DNA from: Piscinibacter gummiphilus
GTDB lineage: Bacteria; Pseudomonadota; Gammaproteobacteria; Burkholderiales; Burkholderiaceae_C
DNA: 64,000 bases
Reading direction: 5' to 3'
NCBI RefSeq assembly: GCF_002116905.1
Contig: NZ_CP015118.1
Coordinates: 3,906,001-3,970,000, forward strand
Position 1 is the first letter of the stretch. The number at the start of each line of letters is the position of its first letter. Positions 25,510 through 33,056 of the stretch are shown here, piece by piece. Position numbers and translations under genes: made by a program. The notes beneath the pieces were generated by a model. It was not told the DNA's origin and made no database searches. It saw nothing but the letters and a program-made list of their open reading frames with translations.

Positions 25510-25538
25510 AAAAAGCGGGCCCTCTCCCGAGGGCCCGC
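25510..25538 (-). terminator. Rho-independent terminator of the Bug receptor gene
   Basis: On the minus strand a perfect 10-bp stem GCGGGCCCTC/GAGGGCCCGC (25515-25538) with a four-base loop is followed by TTTTT (25510-25514). It lies just after the receptor stop at 25544 and may also stop the convergent MFS transcript. Confidence 0.85.
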
Positions 25539-25543
25539 ACCGT

Positions 25544-26539
25544 TCACTCGATCTTCAGTCCCGTGCGCTTCACCAGCGCATCCCAGGTCTTGCGCTCGTT
25601 GTCGATGAACTTGGCCATCTCGGGCACGTTCATCGTCGACACCTCGGCGCCCTGTCCCACCAGCATCTCGCGCACGGCCGGCAGGCGGATGATGCGCAGC
25701 AGTTCGTCGGAGATGCGCTTCAGCACCGCGGGCGGCATGCCGGCCGGCGCCATCACGCCCTGCCATGTGCCGGATTCGAAGCCGGGGATGGTCTCGGCGA
25801 TGGTGGGCACGTTGGGCAGCAGCGCCACACGCGTGGGCTTCGACACCGCGATCACCTTGAGGCGCTTGGCCTGCACGAACGGCAGCGTGGCCAGCATGCC
25901 GTTGACGAGCATGTCGGTCTGGCCGGCGATGGTGTCGTTGATGGCCTGCGAGCCGCCCTTGTACGGCACGTAGTCCCACTTGCCGCCGGTCTTCTCCTCG
26001 AGCAGCTTGCCCGTGAGGTGCGCCGTGCTGCCCATCGCCGTGACGGCGAAGTTCAGCGGCTTCTTCTTCGACAGCGCGATGAGTTCGGGCAGCGTGTTCG
26101 CCGGCACCGACGGGTGCACCACGACCAGGTGCGGCGAGTACGCGAGCATCGCCACGCCCTGCAGGTTCTTGGCGAGGTCGAACGGCAGCTTGTAGAGCGA
26201 CGGGCTGATCGAGAGGGCCCGCACGTCGCACAGCAGCAGCGTGTGGCCGTCGGCCGGCGACTTCGCGACGAAGTCGGCACCGATGTTGCCGTTCGCACCC
26301 ACCTTGTTCTCGACGATCACGTTCGTGCCGAGCGCTTCCGACAGCGGGTTCGAGATGGCGCGGGCGATGATGTCCGACGAACCGCCCGGGGTGTACGGGA
26401 CGATGAGCTTGATGGGCGACCCGGCAAGCGACGGCGCGGGATCGGCCGCCCAGGCCGTGGAAGCGCCGAGCGAGGTCAGGACGGGGGCGGCGGCCAGCGC
26501 GCGCAGCGTGTCGCGGCGGCCGGAGTTGAAGCGGGTCAT
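25544..26539 (-). CDS. Bug/TctC-family periplasmic solute receptor
   Basis: A 331-residue receptor. The start at 26539 follows GGAAGG and gives an export signal with a twin-arginine pair (GRRDTLRALAAAPVLTSLGA), possibly Tat-dependent. Family marks: IKLIVPYTPGGSSDIIAR, VIVENKVGANGNIGADFVAK and YVPYKGGSQAINDTIAGQ. Its promoter region has the CCCTAG motif and two TTGT-N3-ACAA sites in the same order as the MFS promoter, so both are probably under one regulator. Divergent from the lactonase gene and convergent with the MFS gene. Confidence 0.88.
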   Translation of the reverse strand: MTRFNSGRRDTLRALAAAPVLTSLGASTAWAADPAPSLAGSPIKLIVPYTPGGSSDIIARAISNPLSEALGTNVIVENKVGANGNIGADFVAKSPADGHTLLLCDVRALSISPSLYKLPFDLAKNLQGVAMLAYSPHLVVVHPSVPANTLPELIALSKKKPLNFAVTAMGSTAHLTGKLLEEKTGGKWDYVPYKGGSQAINDTIAGQTDMLVNGMLATLPFVQAKRLKVIAVSKPTRVALLPNVPTIAETIPGFESGTWQGVMAPAGMPPAVLKRISDELLRIIRLPAVREMLVGQGAEVSTMNVPEMAKFIDNERKTWDALVKRTGLKIE

Positions 26540-26593
26540 GGGGAAACCTTCCGGGGATCGGGTGTGTCGCTCATGGCTCGACCATCGACCCAT

Positions 26594-26606
26594 GTTGTAC
26601 GACAAC
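26594..26606. promoter_or_regulatory. TTGT-N3-ACAA operator, copy 3
   Basis: GTTGT-ACG-ACAAC, a perfect inverted repeat 54 bases before the Bug receptor start on the minus strand, at nearly the same distance as copy 2 from the MFS start. Confidence 0.55.
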
Positions 26607-26648
26607 GTATCTGTCCTGGCAGGTTAGCGGCCATGCCGCCACATGCAC

Positions 26649-26665
26649 CTAGGGCAAACACGGAG
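26649..26665 (-). promoter_or_regulatory. Shared CCCTAG promoter motif, copy 3
   Basis: CTCCGTGTTTGCCCTAG on the minus strand, pointing at the Bug receptor gene 110 bases away. It is the weakest copy at its left end but keeps GTG and CCCTAG with the same spacing. Confidence 0.45.
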
Positions 26666-26784
26666 GGCACCCCACCCCGGAACAGTCTCCGACCAATGGC
26701 CCGCAGGCCGCATGGCCTGTACGTGAAACCACGATCACGGGATTCACCCGAGTTGACCGGACGGGGCCATCGGCAGATTCTGCC

Positions 26785-26812
26785 GGTTGTTGTCCGACAA
26801 CCTACAACAACC
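26785..26812. promoter_or_regulatory. TTGT-N3-ACAA operator, copy 4, nested in a larger palindrome
   Basis: GTTGT-CCG-ACAAC (26789-26801) lies inside a larger inverted repeat GGTTGTTGT/ACAACAACC (26785-26812). It is 19 bases before the lactonase start and could cover its promoter or ribosome site. Confidence 0.55.
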
Positions 26813-26831
26813 CCAAATCGGAGTTTCGGTC

Positions 26832-27905
26832 ATGCGCTTTTCCCTCCGCCGCGTCGCCGCGGCCCTCTGCGTCACCGCCGCCTTGCCGGCCACCGCAGCC
26901 ACCTTCGTCTACGTCTCCAACGCCGACAGCCAGGAGATCTCGGTGCTGGAACTCGACCGGACCGCCGGTCGCCTCAAGCCTGTCGATACCGTGGCCGTGG
27001 GCGGCACCGTGATGCCGCTGGCGGTGAGCCCCGACAAGCGCGTGCTCCATGCCGCGCTGCGCTCGCAGCCCTTCCGCGTGGTGAGCCTGTCCATCGACCC
27101 GGCCACCGGCAAGCTCGCGAAGCTGGGCGAGGCGCCGCTGGCCGACAGCATGGCCAACATCGACGTGGACGCGAGCGGCCGCTGGCTGTTCGCCGCGTCG
27201 TACCCGGGCCACAAGATCACCGTCAACAGCATCGACGCCCAAGGCAAGGTGGGTGCGATCCAGCAGTTGATCCCGATGGAGCCGAACGCCCACGCGATCC
27301 ACGCCGACGCGACGAACCGCCTCGTGGTGTCGACGAGCCTCGGCGGCGACCACGTCGCGGTGTGGAAGTTCGACCCGGCCACCGGCCGCCTCACCGCGAA
27401 CGACCCGGCCCGGGTGACGAACGCGCCGAAATCGGGCGCCCGCCACTTCGTCTGGGACAAGGCCCAGCGCCACGTCTACCTGCTCAACGAGGTGGACGCC
27501 TCGCTCTACGTCTACGCGTGGGACGCCACGAAGGGCACGCTCAAGGAACTGCAGCGCACCACCACGCTGCCCACCGGCTTCACCGGCAAGCCCTGGGCCG
27601 CCGACCTGCACCTCACGCCCGACGGCAAGTTCCTCTACGCGTCGGAACGCACGTCGAGCACGATCGCCACGTTCCGCGTGGCGGCCGACACCGGCCTGCT
27701 GCAGCCGCTGGGCAACACGCCCACCGAGGCCTCGCCGCGCGGCTTCGCGATCGACTCGACGGGCCGCTTCCTCGTGGCCGCGGGCCAGGAGTCGCACAGC
27801 GTGTCGGTGCACCCCATCGACCCGGCCACCGGCGCGCTCGGCACCCCGGCGCGGCTCGCGGTGGGCAAGAACCCGAACTGGGTCGAGATCGTCGACCTGC
27901 CCTGA
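26832..27905 (+). CDS. Secreted lactonase of the 6-phosphogluconolactonase (YbhE/Pgl) propeller family
   Basis: A 357-residue seven-bladed-propeller protein with a signal peptide (RFSLRRVAAALCVTAALPATAA) and repeated blades of the type VYVSNADSQEISVLELD, GRWLFAASYPGH, GARHFVWDKAQRHVYLLNE and GKFLYASERTSSTIATF. Cytosolic members hydrolyse 6-phosphogluconolactone; an exported one more likely opens a lactone in the periplasm. The start at 26832 gives the signal peptide; an upstream in-frame Met (26787) is less likely. Followed by another Bug receptor after 33 bases, so lactone opening and acid uptake may be linked. Confidence 0.85.
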   Translation: MRFSLRRVAAALCVTAALPATAATFVYVSNADSQEISVLELDRTAGRLKPVDTVAVGGTVMPLAVSPDKRVLHAALRSQPFRVVSLSIDPATGKLAKLGEAPLADSMANIDVDASGRWLFAASYPGHKITVNSIDAQGKVGAIQQLIPMEPNAHAIHADATNRLVVSTSLGGDHVAVWKFDPATGRLTANDPARVTNAPKSGARHFVWDKAQRHVYLLNEVDASLYVYAWDATKGTLKELQRTTTLPTGFTGKPWAADLHLTPDGKFLYASERTSSTIATFRVAADTGLLQPLGNTPTEASPRGFAIDSTGRFLVAAGQESHSVSVHPIDPATGALGTPARLAVGKNPNWVEIVDLP

Positions 27906-27938
27906 CCGATCGCCCCCAAACGTCCCGAGGAGGTTCCC

Positions 27939-28919
27939 ATGAAGTTCCATCGCCGCACGCTCCTGGCGTTCGCCGCCACCGCCCTGCCCTTCGCCGCCGC
28001 CCACGCCCAGCAGGGCGAGCCGTGGCCGAAGCAGCAGCCCATCAAGATCATCGTGCCGTTCGCCGCGGGCGGCACGTCCGACGCGCTCGCGCGCCTGCTG
28101 GGCCAGCGCCTGTCGGAAGGCCTGAAGCAGACCGTCATCGTCGAGAACCGCGCGGGCGCGGGGGGCATGATCGGCGCCGACGCGGCGGCGAAGTCGCCCG
28201 GCGACGGCTACACCATCGTGCTCGGCACGATCTCGTCGCACGCCATCATCCCGGCGCTGCAGCGCAAGGTGCCCTACGACGCGACGAAGGACTTCGCGCC
28301 GGTCTTCTTCATCGGCAACGTGCCGAACGTGCTGCTCGTCAACGCCGAGCAGCCGATGAAGAGCGTGAAGGACCTGATCGCCGCCGCCAAGGCCAAGCCC
28401 GGTTCGCTGTCGTTCGGCACGGCCGGCGCCGGCAGTTCGCAGCACCTCTCCGGCGAGAAGTTCAAGCTCGAGGCCGGCGTCGACATCACGCACGTGCCCT
28501 ACAAGGGCAGCGGCCCGTCGATGCAGGACCTGATCGCGAACCAGATCCCGATGAGCTTCGACACCGCGCTGGTGGCGCTGCCCCACATCAAGACGGGCAA
28601 GGTGCGCGCGCTGGCCGTGACCTCGGGCAAGCGCGCGAAGGCCCTGCCCGACGTGCCCACGCTCGCCGAGTCGGGCCTCAAGGGCTTCGACGTCAGCTCG
28701 TGGCAGGCCTTCTTCGCACCGGCCTCCATGCCGGCGCCGATCATCGCGCGCTTCCACGAGGAGTTCACGAAGATGGCGGGTGAAACCGCCATCGCCGCCC
28801 GCCTCCAGGCGATGGGCGTCGAGCCCGCGCCGATGACGCCGGCCCAGCTCGGCGCGTTCCAGCGCGCCGAGATCGCGAAGTGGGGCGAAGTCGCGAAGAA
28901 GGCGAAGCTCGAAATGTGA
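27939..28919 (+). CDS. Bug/TctC-family periplasmic solute receptor
   Basis: A 326-residue receptor with signal peptide (KFHRRTLLAFAATALPFAAAHA) and family motifs IKIIVPFAAGGTSDALAR, VIVENRAGAGGMIGADAAAK and HVPYKGSGPSMQDLIANQ. A GAGG ribosome site precedes it. Co-transcribed with the lactonase; the third Bug receptor in the window, and again without TctAB. Its stop is ten bases from the convergent thiolase stop. Confidence 0.9.
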   Translation: MKFHRRTLLAFAATALPFAAAHAQQGEPWPKQQPIKIIVPFAAGGTSDALARLLGQRLSEGLKQTVIVENRAGAGGMIGADAAAKSPGDGYTIVLGTISSHAIIPALQRKVPYDATKDFAPVFFIGNVPNVLLVNAEQPMKSVKDLIAAAKAKPGSLSFGTAGAGSSQHLSGEKFKLEAGVDITHVPYKGSGPSMQDLIANQIPMSFDTALVALPHIKTGKVRALAVTSGKRAKALPDVPTLAESGLKGFDVSSWQAFFAPASMPAPIIARFHEEFTKMAGETAIAARLQAMGVEPAPMTPAQLGAFQRAEIAKWGEVAKKAKLEM

Positions 28920-28929
28920 GGTCGCGGGT

Positions 28930-30096
28930 TCAGCGGGTGCGCTCGAGGATGCTGACGTAGTTGGCCACCGCGGCGCCCCCCATGTTGAACACGCCGGCGA
29001 GCGTGGCGCCCGGCACCTGCATGTCGCCCGCCTCGCCGCACAGCTGCATGGCCGACACCGCGTGCATCGACACGCCGGTCGCGCCGATCGGGTGGCCCTT
29101 GGCCTTCAGCCCGCCCGACGCGTTGACGGGCAGGCGCCCGCCCCGCATCACCACGCCTTCCTCCAGCAGCCGATGGCCCTGCCCCGGCGCCGCCAGGCCC
29201 ATGGCCTCGTAGCTCAACAGCTCGGCGATGGTGAAGCAGTCGTGCACCTCGGCGAGCGACAGGTCGTTGACCGTGCAGCCGGCCGCCTGCAGCGACTGCG
29301 TCCACGCGCGACGCGGGCCTTCGAAGCTCGCGGCCTTGCGCGAACCAAGCGGCAACCAGTCGTTGACCTGCGCACGGGCGCGCACGGCCACCGCCCGCGG
29401 GAAGTCGGCCGCGCGGCCGTCGTCCACGATCACGAGCGCGGCGGCGCCATCGGAGACCAGCGAACAATCGGTCTTGCGCAGCGGCGCCGCGATCATCGGG
29501 TTCTTGTCGCTCACCGTGTTGCAGAACTCGAAGCCGAGGTCGCGCCGCATGTGGGCCCACGGGTTGGCGACGCCGTTGGCGTGGTTCTTCGCGGCGATGC
29601 GGGCGAGCGTGGCCGAGTGGTCGCCGAACTCCGCGAAGTACGACTTGGCGATCTCGCCGAAGATGCCCGGAAAGCCGCCGGGCGGGTTGCCGTCCTCGCC
29701 CGAATAGGCGCACTGGCCGAGGATGCGCGTCACGTCGGCACCGCTCACGGCCGTCATCTTCTCGGCACCGATCACGAGTGCCACGCGCGCGCGGCCCGCC
29801 TCGATGGCGTCGCACGCGCCGTACACCGCGGCCGAGCCCGAGGCACAGGCGTTCTCGAGCCGCACCGCGGGTTTCCAGCGCAGCGCCGGGTCGGCGTGCA
29901 ACGCCAGCGACGACGCGAAGATGTCCGGCGTGAACCCGCCGTTGAGGTTGCCGAGCCAGATCCCATCGACCTGGTCGGCCGACACCCCGGCATGGTCCAT
30001 CGCCTCGCGCGCGGCACGCACGATCAGGTCTTCGAGCGAGAGGCCGTCCAGGCGGCCGAACGGGAGGTGGGCCCAGCCCACGATGGAGACGCTCAC
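28930..30096 (-). CDS. Thiolase-family protein (acetyl-CoA acetyltransferase / SCP-x type)
   Basis: A 388-residue thiolase. Seen: active-site Cys in ENACASGSAAVYG (about Cys85), EVHDCFTIAELLSYE, and the C-terminal GGLKAKGHPIGATG with the catalytic His. The GTG at 30096 follows GGAG by six bases and starts the normal SVSIVGWAHLPFG N-terminus; the longer reading to 30219 is not supported. It may act in beta-oxidation-like degradation of an acid imported by the neighbouring systems. The usual small DUF35 OB-fold partner is not adjacent. A CCCTAG motif lies 72 bases before the start. Confidence 0.88.
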   Translation of the reverse strand: MSVSIVGWAHLPFGRLDGLSLEDLIVRAAREAMDHAGVSADQVDGIWLGNLNGGFTPDIFASSLALHADPALRWKPAVRLENACASGSAAVYGACDAIEAGRARVALVIGAEKMTAVSGADVTRILGQCAYSGEDGNPPGGFPGIFGEIAKSYFAEFGDHSATLARIAAKNHANGVANPWAHMRRDLGFEFCNTVSDKNPMIAAPLRKTDCSLVSDGAAALVIVDDGRAADFPRAVAVRARAQVNDWLPLGSRKAASFEGPRRAWTQSLQAAGCTVNDLSLAEVHDCFTIAELLSYEAMGLAAPGQGHRLLEEGVVMRGGRLPVNASGGLKAKGHPIGATGVSMHAVSAMQLCGEAGDMQVPGATLAGVFNMGGAAVANYVSILERTR

Positions 30097-30167
30097 GGTG
30101 AACTCCTGGGTTGTGAGGGCACCATCTTGGACCTTCCGCGCGGTCGTGGACAGTTCGCGCGAATACG

Positions 30168-30184
30168 CTAGGGTTTCCACCAGA
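30168..30184 (-). promoter_or_regulatory. Shared CCCTAG promoter motif, copy 4
   Basis: TCTGGTGGAAACCCTAG on the minus strand, oriented toward the thiolase gene. GGTGGAAACCCTAG is identical to the copy before the MFS gene. Confidence 0.5.
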
Positions 30185-30295
30185 CCGCGTCCCCCTCGTT
30201 TGAAGCCCCCGGTCCGCAAAGCAGGCGCGCATACTTCCTTGCTCCCTGCCTGCCCGACGCATGGCCGATGCGTCCCCCACCCGGAGGTGGATGCG

Positions 30296-31693
30296 ATGCC
30301 CTACATGCTCGAGAGCCACACGAAGCTCGCGGCCGACGAACGCCTGAAGAAGGACTCGCGGCTCCTCGGGAAGCTCGCCCAGGACATCGCCCGGGTCATC
30401 CGGGAACTCCATGCGCTCGGCAACAACGTCGTTCCCACCTCTTCCTACATGGTGCAGTTGATGTCGGACCTGCGGGCCACCAGCACCAGCACCCTCGCCA
30501 CCCGCGACAACCTCATCGGCTTGGTAGAGGTGATCGGGCAGCAGTTCCCGAAACGCATCCAGCAACCCAACGCCAACCCCAACGACCTTGCCTCCACGCA
30601 GAAGGTGACCCGGGCGCGGACGCTCTGCGGGCAGGCGGCGCAGGCGATCCGGACCACGATCAGCCCGGACAACGACGCGCTCACCCGTGTCTTCGGTGCG
30701 GACCACGTCGGCACCGCCCGCAACGTGCTCCTGGCCGCAGCCACCAGCCTCGATCAGCTGGCGGTCGTGACCCCAGGCTGGGACCTCGTCTACGACACCA
30801 CCCTCACGTCGGCCGACATGGCGGCCACGGGAACGCCGAAGTGCATCCGGTTCAGCGACGTCCTGTTCGAGAACGGTCGCGCGCCGCTCACGCTGCTGCT
30901 GCACGAGGCCACACACACCCTCGAATCCCACGCCTTGCAGACCCGGGACTACATCTACCGGGACCACAAGGGTTTTCTCACAGCGCCCGCCGAGATGAAA
31001 CTGAAGAACGCCGCGCACTTCGAGGAGCTCGGCTGGCAGCTGCTCGAGAACAAGGATCACCGGACCTTCGTGCCGGTCACCGACATCATGGCGATCGTGA
31101 CGATGACCGTCACCACGGCCTGGATCATGTCCACCTGGCTCGCCAACAAGGTGAAGGGAATCAAGGGCCAGTACGCGGGCGACTCGGAATTCAAGCGCAA
31201 CGCCTCCCGAATCCTGGGATTGACTCTCCACAAGCACGCCAAGGAGACGGGATGGCCCTGGACCCTCGGCGTTCCCGAGGTCGAGTTCTCGGTCGTGGAC
31301 GAGATCACGGCGACGCAGCGCAGCATGGCGCTGTCCAGTTGCATGACCGCGCTCAAGCAAAACGCCCTCGACGGGTTCGATCCAGACCCCACCTCGGTCG
31401 AGACGGCCGTCGACAGCGCCTTGCTGCGCCTGATCGGGCACGTGGGGGCGGACGCCGGGCTGAGAAAGAGCCACGACAAGTCGCTCCGCATGATCAAGGC
31501 GCTGTCGGCGCTCTACCTGCTCGACGTCAAGCACTACCTGTTGGGTCCGCAGGAGGCGTCGGAGCCGCAGGACGAGGGCCAGAGAATGCAAGAACTGCGC
31601 ATGCACATGAGCAGCGGGGACGGGCCCGACGCCGTCATGGACCGCTACAACCGCCTGCTCGAGGGACACGTCCGGCGCGTCGTCGGGACCTGA
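30296..31693 (+). CDS. Unrecognised HEXXH putative metallopeptidase
   Basis: A 465-residue protein, not a family I can name. LLLHEATHTLE (HEATH at about 203-207) is a zincin-type HEXXH motif, and NAAHFEELGWQLLE about 30 residues later resembles the NADxxxxF region that follows the motif in M35/aspzincin-like enzymes. A hydrophobic segment (DIMAIVTMTVTTAWIMSTWL, about 263-282) could be membrane-active. There is no signal peptide. The N-terminal 160 residues are helical and polar. The ATG at 30296 follows GGAGG by eight bases. It stands alone, 44 bases before tRNA-Ser, a common site for acquired genes. A toxin or effector role is possible but unproven. Confidence 0.55.
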   Translation: MPYMLESHTKLAADERLKKDSRLLGKLAQDIARVIRELHALGNNVVPTSSYMVQLMSDLRATSTSTLATRDNLIGLVEVIGQQFPKRIQQPNANPNDLASTQKVTRARTLCGQAAQAIRTTISPDNDALTRVFGADHVGTARNVLLAAATSLDQLAVVTPGWDLVYDTTLTSADMAATGTPKCIRFSDVLFENGRAPLTLLLHEATHTLESHALQTRDYIYRDHKGFLTAPAEMKLKNAAHFEELGWQLLENKDHRTFVPVTDIMAIVTMTVTTAWIMSTWLANKVKGIKGQYAGDSEFKRNASRILGLTLHKHAKETGWPWTLGVPEVEFSVVDEITATQRSMALSSCMTALKQNALDGFDPDPTSVETAVDSALLRLIGHVGADAGLRKSHDKSLRMIKALSALYLLDVKHYLLGPQEASEPQDEGQRMQELRMHMSSGDGPDAVMDRYNRLLEGHVRRVVGT

Positions 31694-31737
31694 GGCGCAC
31701 GGGATGCCCGTGCCGGCCGCGTTACACTCGCCCCTCC

Positions 31738-31827
31738 GGAAGGCTGGCCGAGCGGTTTAAGGCAGCAGTCTTGAAAACTGCCGAGGGTTTACGCCCTCCG
31801 TGGGTTCGAATCCCACGCCTTCCACCA
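31738..31827 (+). tRNA. tRNA-Ser(UGA)
   Basis: Acceptor arms GGAAGGC/GCCTTCC, D-arm GCCGAGCGGTTTAAGGC, anticodon stem GCAGT/ACTGC with loop CTTGAAA (anticodon TGA at 31772-31774), a long variable arm (GAGGGTTTACGCCCTC) typical of tRNA-Ser, T-arm GGGTTCGAATCCC, and an encoded ACCA 3' end. Confidence 0.97.
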
Positions 31828-31907
31828 GTCACGTCGATCACCCTCCCCGGGTCCTTCCGATTCGCCGCTGACTACGATGCGCGGTCTGCCCCATCCAAGG
31901 AGACCGC

Positions 31908-32336
31908 ATGGAAACCCAGGAACTGCACCGAGGCCGCCTGATCGACCACCTCCAGCTCGTCGTGCGCGACCTGCCCGCGAGCCGCCGGTTCTACGAGGCC
32001 GTGTTCAAGACGCTCGACATCCCGATCGGCGGCGCGGCGGAGGAGTACTTCTGGGCCGACGAGCTGTTCGTGTCGACGGCCACCAGCCAGGCCGCCCAGG
32101 GCCACCTCACGGGCCGCGTCCACCTCGCGTTCCAGGCCAAGGACCGCGCCACGGTCGACGCCTTCCACAAGGCCGCGCTGGAGAGCGGCGGCAAGGACAA
32201 CGGCAAGCCGGGCGAGCGTCCGTACCACCCCGGCTACTACGCCGCCTTCGTGCTGGACCCGGACGGCAACAACATCGAGGCGGTGTTCCACGGCGAAGCG
32301 AAGCGCAGTTCGCCGTCGGTGAAGATCACGTTCTGA
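31908..32336 (+). CDS. VOC-superfamily (glyoxalase-like) protein
   Basis: A 142-residue single-domain protein: LIDHLQLVVRDLPASRRFYEAVF at the start (metal-site His in HLQL), VHLAFQAKDRATVDAFH in the middle and YYAAFVLDPDGNNIEAVFHG at the end (Glu ligand). This is the glyoxalase/bleomycin-resistance fold; members are dioxygenases, lyases or isomerases on small molecules. A stand-alone gene after tRNA-Ser, with an AAGGAG ribosome site. Substrate unknown. Confidence 0.85.
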   Translation: METQELHRGRLIDHLQLVVRDLPASRRFYEAVFKTLDIPIGGAAEEYFWADELFVSTATSQAAQGHLTGRVHLAFQAKDRATVDAFHKAALESGGKDNGKPGERPYHPGYYAAFVLDPDGNNIEAVFHGEAKRSSPSVKITF

Positions 32337-32376
32337 GCGCCGCCCGCGGCCCGTGGGCCCCCGAAAGACCCCACGA

Positions 32377-32396
32377 TTCCAGATCGATCGTTCCAG
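32377..32396. promoter_or_regulatory. Repeated TTCCAG half-sites before the TetR gene
   Basis: TTCCAG occurs at 32377-32382 and again at 32391-32396, 14 bases apart, just before the TetR start. The same half-site occurs as an inverted pair before the SDR gene (33025-33042). They are probably operators for the TetR protein. Confidence 0.4.
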
Positions 32397-32414
32397 ATAT
32401 GCTAAAGTGCCGCC

Positions 32415-32993
32415 ATGGCACGCACCAAGGAATTCGATCGCGACGTGGCGCTGAACCAGGCCATCGCCACGTTCGCGCAGCACGGTTACGACGGCACGTC
32501 GATGGAGGCGCTGCTCTCGGCGATGAACATCCGCCGGCAGAGCCTCTACGACACGTTCGGGGACAAGTGGCGCCTCTACCTCGAGGCCCTGCAGCGCTAC
32601 TCGTCGGACAGCATCGGCGCGCAGCTCGTGGCGCTCGAGCGCGCGCCCACCGGCGAGGCGGGCCTCGAGGCGCTGCTCGAACACGCCATCCAGCGCGCCC
32701 TCGCCGATCCCGAGCCGGCGTGCCTGGGCGTCGCGGCCATCTGCGAGTTCGGGCGCAGCGAGGCCGAGATCGTGACCCTCACCGAGGCCATGGGCCGGCT
32801 GCTGACGGGCGCCGTCGAACGCCGTGTGGCGGAGGCCGTCGCATCGGGGGCCTTCGCCAAGGACCTCGATGTCGCTACCGCCGGGCCTTTCATCCTGTCC
32901 ACGCTCACCGGTCTCAAGGTGGCCGCGCGCCAGGGCGCGTCCGCCGACCTGCTGCGCGCCATCGCCCGCATGGCGCTGCGGAGTTTTCGCTGA
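32415..32993 (+). CDS. TetR-family transcriptional regulator
   Basis: A 192-residue regulator with an N-terminal helix-turn-helix (ALLSAMNIRRQSLYDTFGDKW, about 37-57) and a helical ligand domain that includes EPACLGVAAICEFG, as in the AcrR/NemR-like branch. It precedes the SDR gene by 63 bases on the same strand; shared TTCCAG sites suggest it represses itself and the reductase. Confidence 0.9.
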   Translation: MARTKEFDRDVALNQAIATFAQHGYDGTSMEALLSAMNIRRQSLYDTFGDKWRLYLEALQRYSSDSIGAQLVALERAPTGEAGLEALLEHAIQRALADPEPACLGVAAICEFGRSEAEIVTLTEAMGRLLTGAVERRVAEAVASGAFAKDLDVATAGPFILSTLTGLKVAARQGASADLLRAIARMALRSFR

Positions 32994-33024
32994 GGGGTGT
33001 GCCCGCCCCTTTTTCTCGTCAATT

Positions 33025-33042
33025 CTGGATCATTCATTCCAG
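33025..33042. promoter_or_regulatory. TTCCAG inverted repeat before the SDR gene
   Basis: CTGGA-TCATTCAT-TCCAG, perfect 5-bp arms, just before the AAAGGAG ribosome site of the SDR gene. Its half-site matches those before the TetR gene. Confidence 0.45.
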
Positions 33043-33056
33043 TAAAGGAGTTTTCC

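Noticed and set aside
26802..28757. Long minus-strand frame over the lactonase and Bug genes
   Set aside because: Shadow of the opposite-strand genes, which carry clear signal peptides and family motifs.
7995..28919. The three Bug receptors as parts of complete tripartite carriers
   Set aside because: No TctA- or TctB-like membrane genes adjoin any of them; they are orphan receptors, as is common in this order.
31738..31827. tRNA-Ser as the attachment site of a genomic island
   Set aside because: No integrase gene and no second copy of the tRNA 3' end was found in the window, so integration cannot be supported.
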